Below are positions 59,331 through 64,000 of a stretch of DNA of 64,000 nucleotides, in pieces. Position numbers and translations under genes: made by a program. The notes beneath the pieces are model-generated. The model ran no database searches. It worked only from the letters and a program-made list of their open reading frames with translations, and was not told the origin of the DNA. Source of the stretch: Crambe crambe (Eukaryota > Porifera > Demospongiae > Poecilosclerida > Crambeidae); assembly GCA_963924555.1 (NCBI GenBank), contig OZ004593.1, positions 6,754,480 to 6,818,479 of the forward strand. The letters are read 5' to 3'. How positions within the stretch are numbered: position 1 is the stretch's first letter; every line of letters starts with the position of its first letter.

Positions 59331-59851
59331 GGTGCTGACTCAGCAGAACAAACACATCTACATGAGTAGAGAACAATAAAATTTAATGTTGAAGAAATGC
59401 CATCGCATTTTTTTTTTGAATATGTGGAAATAGACGCATTATGTAAAGTGGGACTCGGCCAAGAATGATGTGTGGTCCAGACTTCCTTTATATATACTAT
59501 GTCATAGACTACACAGCTAGTCAGCCATTTCCTGACACATTACTACTCCTTTCTTTATCCACTAGCAGTATGAATATTATAAAGGCAGTTATGCATAGTA
59601 CTATAATCATCATATACAGATACGGAATAGCGCAGTTGAAGTACAAAGTGACAGACAATACAAGATGAAACGGAAACTGTTTGCACTGTGATTTTGATGT
59701 AGCAGCGATTCAACCCATTTCAAAAGATTTGTATGGAGTGGTATGCCTGGAATCTTGAGGGACTGTTCTCACAATAAAGAAGACCATAGGCACAGTGGAA
59801 CCTTTGATAAAGGATGGACAATCTAAAAGAAATTTGTATAACGCTCTATCA

Positions 59852-59886
59852 TATTAACCTCCAAAAAAGGACAACCTCTCTACAAA
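59852..59886. repeat. Dispersed repeat fragment, copy 2
   Basis: Inverted, near-identical to 17391-17422: AACCTCCAAAAAAGGACAAC then CTCTCTACAAAG. One or two base changes only. Confidence 0.6.
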
Positions 59887-59963
59887 GGACAAAAGGCTGG
59901 GTTCCATAATAGTCCATTATTTGAATCTTGAAGTATGGTTGAGCTGCTTCAGGCAGGAGAAGA

Positions 59964-60082
59964 ATGTTAAGTTTAATAGAAAATATCATATTAAGCCAAT
60001 TCCAATTAGAAGGGTTGGGTTATGGTAATGTTAAGTTTAATAGAAAATATATCATGCCAATTCCAATTAGAAGGGTTGGGTT
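59964..60082. repeat. About 60-bp tandem duplication
   Basis: ATGTTAAGTTTAATAGAAAA...CCAATTCCAATTAGAAGGGT occurs twice in direct order (59964-60021 and 60028-60082), nearly identical. Confidence 0.8.
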
Positions 60083-60956
60083 GCTTAAGGTTATGGTAGG
60101 CACTTATCTTATGAATAATTCATGAGATAATAAAAAAGCGCAGAGATATACTAGAATGCTACCGTTGCAGAGAAACTCAACCACTAAGCAGCCATGGCTC
60201 TATCGATTTTCTTTCTCAAACTGTAGCCTTGTAGTAACTGTCTTTTGTGCTCATAGCCAGTGCAACTACTCAACTCATTAACTCATGAATTATTCATAAG
60301 ACAATTGTATACCAATACAAGTAATAGTAGCCCTAAGGGTATTAACATCGGCTTGCGTCGTCATGGAGCAGGAATGATACACATTGCACGGAACTTGAAT
60401 AGAGTTACCATAACATGGAAAAAACCACATCTTCCCAAATCGATTACCAGTTAGTCTGCACACAAACAAATGCTAGGCCAATCAAAGATATGTTACAAGA
60501 CCACTTAACAAACACAATAGTTCACGGTGTACATGCAGAAAATGTTATTTCAGTCACCCAACCAGTTAGCTATTGTGTTAATTAAGTGGTCCATATACTT
60601 AGCTATCATATAGTATGAGTACCTGCTCAATACTGTAGATGTCTTTGTTGCCAGCAGCTACTTCCACCTAGCTTGTCGGCATAGCGTCAGGTTTAATGGT
60701 TCTTCTCTTCTCTTCTTGACTGAAGTCTCCGGACCGTTTCAAGTTCTTAGGTCCACTCTCGCAGCATTGGTAAGCAGCTAGCAGCTTGAAGGAGAGCACT
60801 CTGACACGCACTTTCACTCCAATGATTAAACTAAGGATTCTCTGTCCCTGTGACTTAGCTTCCACCGCAAATCGCAAATCTGACCAATTTTGAGTTTTGG
60901 GCGGGGGGAAAGGTGGGGTCAGAGGTCAATTAACACGTGGTGAGTTGAATTTGAAA

Positions 60957-63672
60957 ATGGCCAACAACTTGAAGCAGTTCCTCTATAAATTTTGTGTGAA
61001 GAAGCAGGTGCAACCCACTTACACGTACGAGAAGGAAGACATTGGCTTCTACTGTGAGGTAAAAATCAGAGAGTGTTGGTGGGTAAAGCCATACCCGAAA
61101 CTTAGAGGGTGTCCTTCCTTGGAATCTCGGTGGTATGTTGTTAAGTTAGGAGTATAAGTTGTCATAATAAGCAGAGTTTGTAGGGGTTGTGTTAGCATGA
61201 AAGAAGTCTCATTTGTCAAATTTGCAGCTTCGAGTCTCCGGTCATGAGTTCATTGGTTATGGAGAAGCACGCAACAAAAAGACAGCACAAGGCTTGGCTG
61301 CTCAGATGTTTGTCAAGCACTTGGTGGATGAAGGGATAGTAAGCCTTTCTGAGCTGCCATGCAGTCTTGATGCAGTTGATACTGATGATGGCTCAGATGT
61401 GGTAGGTCTTGCGTGTAGCATATGAGGATGAGACGAGAATTTGTATGTTCTTTATCCTAAGGCAATGACAGAGGGAACTAGTAACAGTGGTGACGGTCAT
61501 GTGACCAGCAAACCCCTCCCTCCTCACTTCCCATCAGCTTCACCCACTTCATTTCAGCCTTTCCCCCAAGTATCACCTCATCCAGTTCAGCCATTCCCTT
61601 TCACCTCCTACCAGACTGGCTATCAAGGTCCATCGGCTCCACCCCCTCCAATCCAGCCTGTCCCCCAAATCCCTCCTCCCCCTCTTCCAGTTCAGAGTTC
61701 CCCCCAGGCCAATCTACCTGGACCTTCAGGGGGATCCTTCTCTGGAGGACGTCAGGGGGTCAAAAGATCCCATGAACAGATGCAGCAGGTACGTATAAAT
61801 CTGTCATAAGATGATTATACTAACTCCTCCCTCCATCTTTTCTTCTCCTATCCCCCTCCTCTTCCTCCTCTTCCTCTTCCTCCCCCTTCCTCCACCTTCT
61901 CCTCCTCTTCCTCCTCCTCTTCCTCCACCTTCTCGTCTTCCTCCTCTTCCTCCACCTTCTCCTCCTCCTCTTCCTCCACCTTCTCCTCCTCTTCCTCCAC
62001 CTCCTCCTCCTCCCTCCATCTCTTCCTCCACCTCCTCCACTAGGGTGACGAGACAGGTGGTTACACATTAGACAGGGCCAAGTCTCGACTGCACCTCTTC
62101 CTTCAGCAAACAAGACAGTCCAAGGACATGCAGATTAGACCCATTGGCCCAGATCACAACAGGTGGGTGTGGTTAATAGGTGTGTTCAATACTCCCCAGT
62201 GACTGTAATGCTGTAGGTCCTTTGTGGCAGAAATGACTATTTATGTGCCCAAGATGCATAGAAGTAAGTTAGCTGTAGCTGATGCAGCAAGCTAGTGCTC
62301 ATTCAAAGCCTGACCAGTGACAAAATCAATTTTCTTTTTTTTTTTTTTTTGTGCCCAGCCATTTATGCCAAGGAGCAAGCCAAGACCAAGAAACTTGTTG
62401 GTAATGTGCTGGCCTTGAACCTGGTTTCCCAACTCTATCAGATGGGGGCTATTGAAGCTGCCAGAGCCCCTGGTACAAAGAAGAACGAGATTGTGGTATG
62501 TGAGATGAGAAGGGAGTTGTGGTTACGTAGATTGGTTGTTTATGTAGGTGGAACCTTGTGAGTTGTCCCTTCCCTGCAATATCCAAGACATGCTCAGAGA
62601 AATTCTCCAAGATATGAATATCACTCCTGTCCCAGAGGTGAGCTCTAATTGGAATTCTGGGATAATTCCTTAGAAAGGAGAATTGACTCTTTTTGGCTGT
62701 TTGAATGCGTAGCCTCCTGAACCTGGAGAACCCACATCTGTGTTACTGCCTTTGCCAAAGCCACAGACCGATTCCAATACTCAGAACCAATCTAATGGAG
62801 TAGTGGAATGGAGAGCACCTCATATCGACTGGAGTCCGTGGACGTGTTCCAGTGCGTACCAGGCAAGTGGTCCCTATAGCACCATGGAGCCCGAGGTAAG
62901 ATCCACTCAACTCAGTCAAGAGCTCTACAGTGAGCTGAGCCAGCGAAAAGCAAATGACCCAAACCTTTGTAAGGTGCGAAATAATTCAATGGGAGTTAAA
63001 AGTTTGAGAATTCATTTGTATCATATATCATTAGAGTTTGGAGGAGAGGAAAGCCCTGCCCATCTCTGTTAAAGCAGGAGAGATTGTGTCAACCGTGGAA
63101 CAGCACCCAGTGGTGATCATACATGGGAACACTGGGTGTGGCAAGACCACCCAGGTCCCCCAGTTCATCCTTGACCACAACATTGCCATGAACAAAGGAG
63201 CAGACTGTAACATAGTGGTCACACAGGTCAGGCCAGGAAGTTGTTACTCGTTTGGGATTTTATTTAATCCACTTGGCACACATGAACATTGAAGGGTGGC
63301 AGTTGTTTTTGTGTTTGAGAATATGCTTTGCTAGATTGGGAGGGAGTAGACTTGAAGGTCTAAAAGATAATGTGTTTGTTTGTTTTAGCCCCGTAGGATC
63401 AGTGCAGTGTCTGTGGCAGAACGTGTGGCAGAGGAGAGGTGTGAGGAACTAGGGGTCACTGCAGGCTACAGCGTCCGTTTTGAATCAGTTCTTCCTCGAC
63501 ACTATGGCTCTATCCTCTTCTGCACTGTCGGTACATTATGGGGTAATTGGATGTGTGGCTTATCAATATTTCCTTTACATGATGTGTAGGAGTGTTGCTA
63601 CGTAAATTGGAGGCGGGGCTTATTGGGATCTCACATGTCGTGGTGGATGAGATTCATGAACGAGATATTAAT
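60957..63672 (+). CDS. DHX9: DHX9 / RNA helicase A (5' part; continues off window)
   Basis: Eleven exons found: 60957-61058, 61228-61401, 61462-61788, 62044-62162, 62217-62263, 62359-62495, 62548-62637, 62713-62973, 63035-63226, 63389-63530, 63590-63672; 1674 nt, 558 codons so far. DHX9 is a nuclear DExH helicase that unwinds RNA and DNA structures. Two dsRNA-binding domains are seen: residues about 1-75 ([37 protein letters not shown]) and about 205-300 ([40 protein letters not shown]). A Pro-rich linker lies between. Helicase motif I is [16 protein letters not shown], Ia [14 protein letters not shown], and motif II DEIH in [14 protein letters not shown] find no convincing next exon (SAT motif) in the last 330 bp, so the gene must run on past the right edge after a longer intron. 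Confidence 0.93.
61810..62040 (+). repeat. CCT/CTT-rich minisatellite before the DHX9 exon 4 acceptor
   Basis: A pyrimidine-only stretch made of TCCTCCTCTTCCTCCACCTT-like units, ending at the CACTAG acceptor (62043). The long open frames here on both strands are composition artefacts. Confidence 0.9.
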
Positions 63673-64000
63673 GTATGTGAGGACTGGTCACATGACCCCA
63701 GAATAACTTTGCTCCCATTTTCTTCTCAGGGTTTGGTGTCGTTTTTCTGCAACTTCAGTGACTGGTGGGCACATGTCATCTAGAGTCGAATGTAAGTAAT
63801 GGGTGTGGTCTCGTGTTGGATCATGCGACTATACCCAGGACATGTCCACCAGGCACTGAAGATGCACAGTATCATGTGAGGTGGGAGTCTTGGCCACTCC
63901 CATTCAGAGTGACAAAACTCCCATGGTTACGGGTATCTCCATTTAAAGCACACCATTGTTTCTTGTATAAACTGGCCATTAATACTAATCCTCTAGTTCC
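63673..64000 (+). other. Right-edge stretch, probably DHX9 intron
   Basis: Follows the GTATGT donor after HERDIN. A candidate acceptor CTTCTCAG at 63729 leads into sequence that stops quickly in all frames fitting the phase. No recognisable helicase sequence follows. Confidence 0.4.

Larger units (their letters stand above)
59331..60956. other. Divergent intergenic region, GAPVD1 / DHX9, with repeats
   Basis: The longest gap between genes (1.6 kb). It holds the second copy of the dispersed repeat (59852-59886), a tandem duplication (59964-60082) and an inverted pair CTTATGAATAATTCATGAGAT / CTCATGAATTATTCATAAG (about 60109-60130 and 60282-60302). A 69-codon frame at 60668-60877 on the minus strand is not supported. 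Both promoters must lie here. Confidence 0.55.

Noticed and set aside
60668-60877. 69-codon minus-strand frame between GAPVD1 and DHX9
   Set aside because: No family resemblance and no splice partner; it might be a 5' leader of an unseen transcript, but I cannot support it.
61804-62113. Arg- or Gly-rich minus-strand and Pro-rich plus-strand frames
   Set aside because: Composition artefacts of the CCT repeat in DHX9 intron 3.

Overview
This is a compact animal nuclear genome segment. Genes sit close together on both strands and most introns are 50-100 bp with GT-AG ends (one GC-AG). The conserved proteins are animal types: centrosomin/CDK5RAP2, GAPVD1, a PH-PTB adapter, a tandem death-effector-domain protein and a C2-PDZ-RhoGEF-RGS protein. 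The gene density, very short introns and repeated 'tagctagc' words make a sponge (demosponge) my best guess. That is an inference; no single sequence proves it.

Layout, left to right (strand): DUSP12-like phosphatase, 3' part off the left edge (-, 81-1218); DOLPP1 (-, 1415-2669); unrecognised polyQ gene (+, 2945-4900); TAF13 (-, 5053-5631); CDK5RAP2/centrosomin family, 24 exons (+, 5801-15442); GCLM (+, 15717-16942); small membrane-type protein (-, 17128-17799); C6orf136/DUF2358 homologue (+, 17960-19358); unrecognised IQ-motif and polyGlu gene (-, 19599-23303); tandem DED protein (-, 23598-26129); CDC73/parafibromin with a tRNA-Lys(CTT) in one intron (+, 26433-29430); PH-PTB adapter of DOK/IRS type (-, 29795-41095); C2-PDZ-DH-PH-RGS protein, 23 exons (+, 41655-52690); GAPVD1 (-, 53343-59330); DHX9 5' part, running off the right edge (+, 60957-63672 and beyond).

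I built the exon models by hand, joining open stretches at splice consensus sites with matching phase. For the conserved genes I also checked against remembered family sequences. Summed exon lengths divide by three, and the resulting protein lengths are close to the human ones for DOLPP1 (229 aa), GCLM (273), CDC73 (526) and GAPVD1 (1366). Several neighbours are head-to-head pairs with only 160-300 bp between start codons: DOLPP1 and the polyQ gene, TAF13 and CDK5RAP2, the small gene and C6orf136, and the DED gene and CDC73. These gaps are probably shared promoters. The genes do not form one pathway. The non-coding part holds two MITE-like elements, several minisatellites and many microsatellites, a number of which abut 3' splice sites.

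The most interesting item is the C2-PDZ-DH-PH-RGS gene. It joins a heterotrimeric G-protein regulator and a Rho exchange-factor module in one predicted chain, and it seems to carry a second internal start for a short RGS form.
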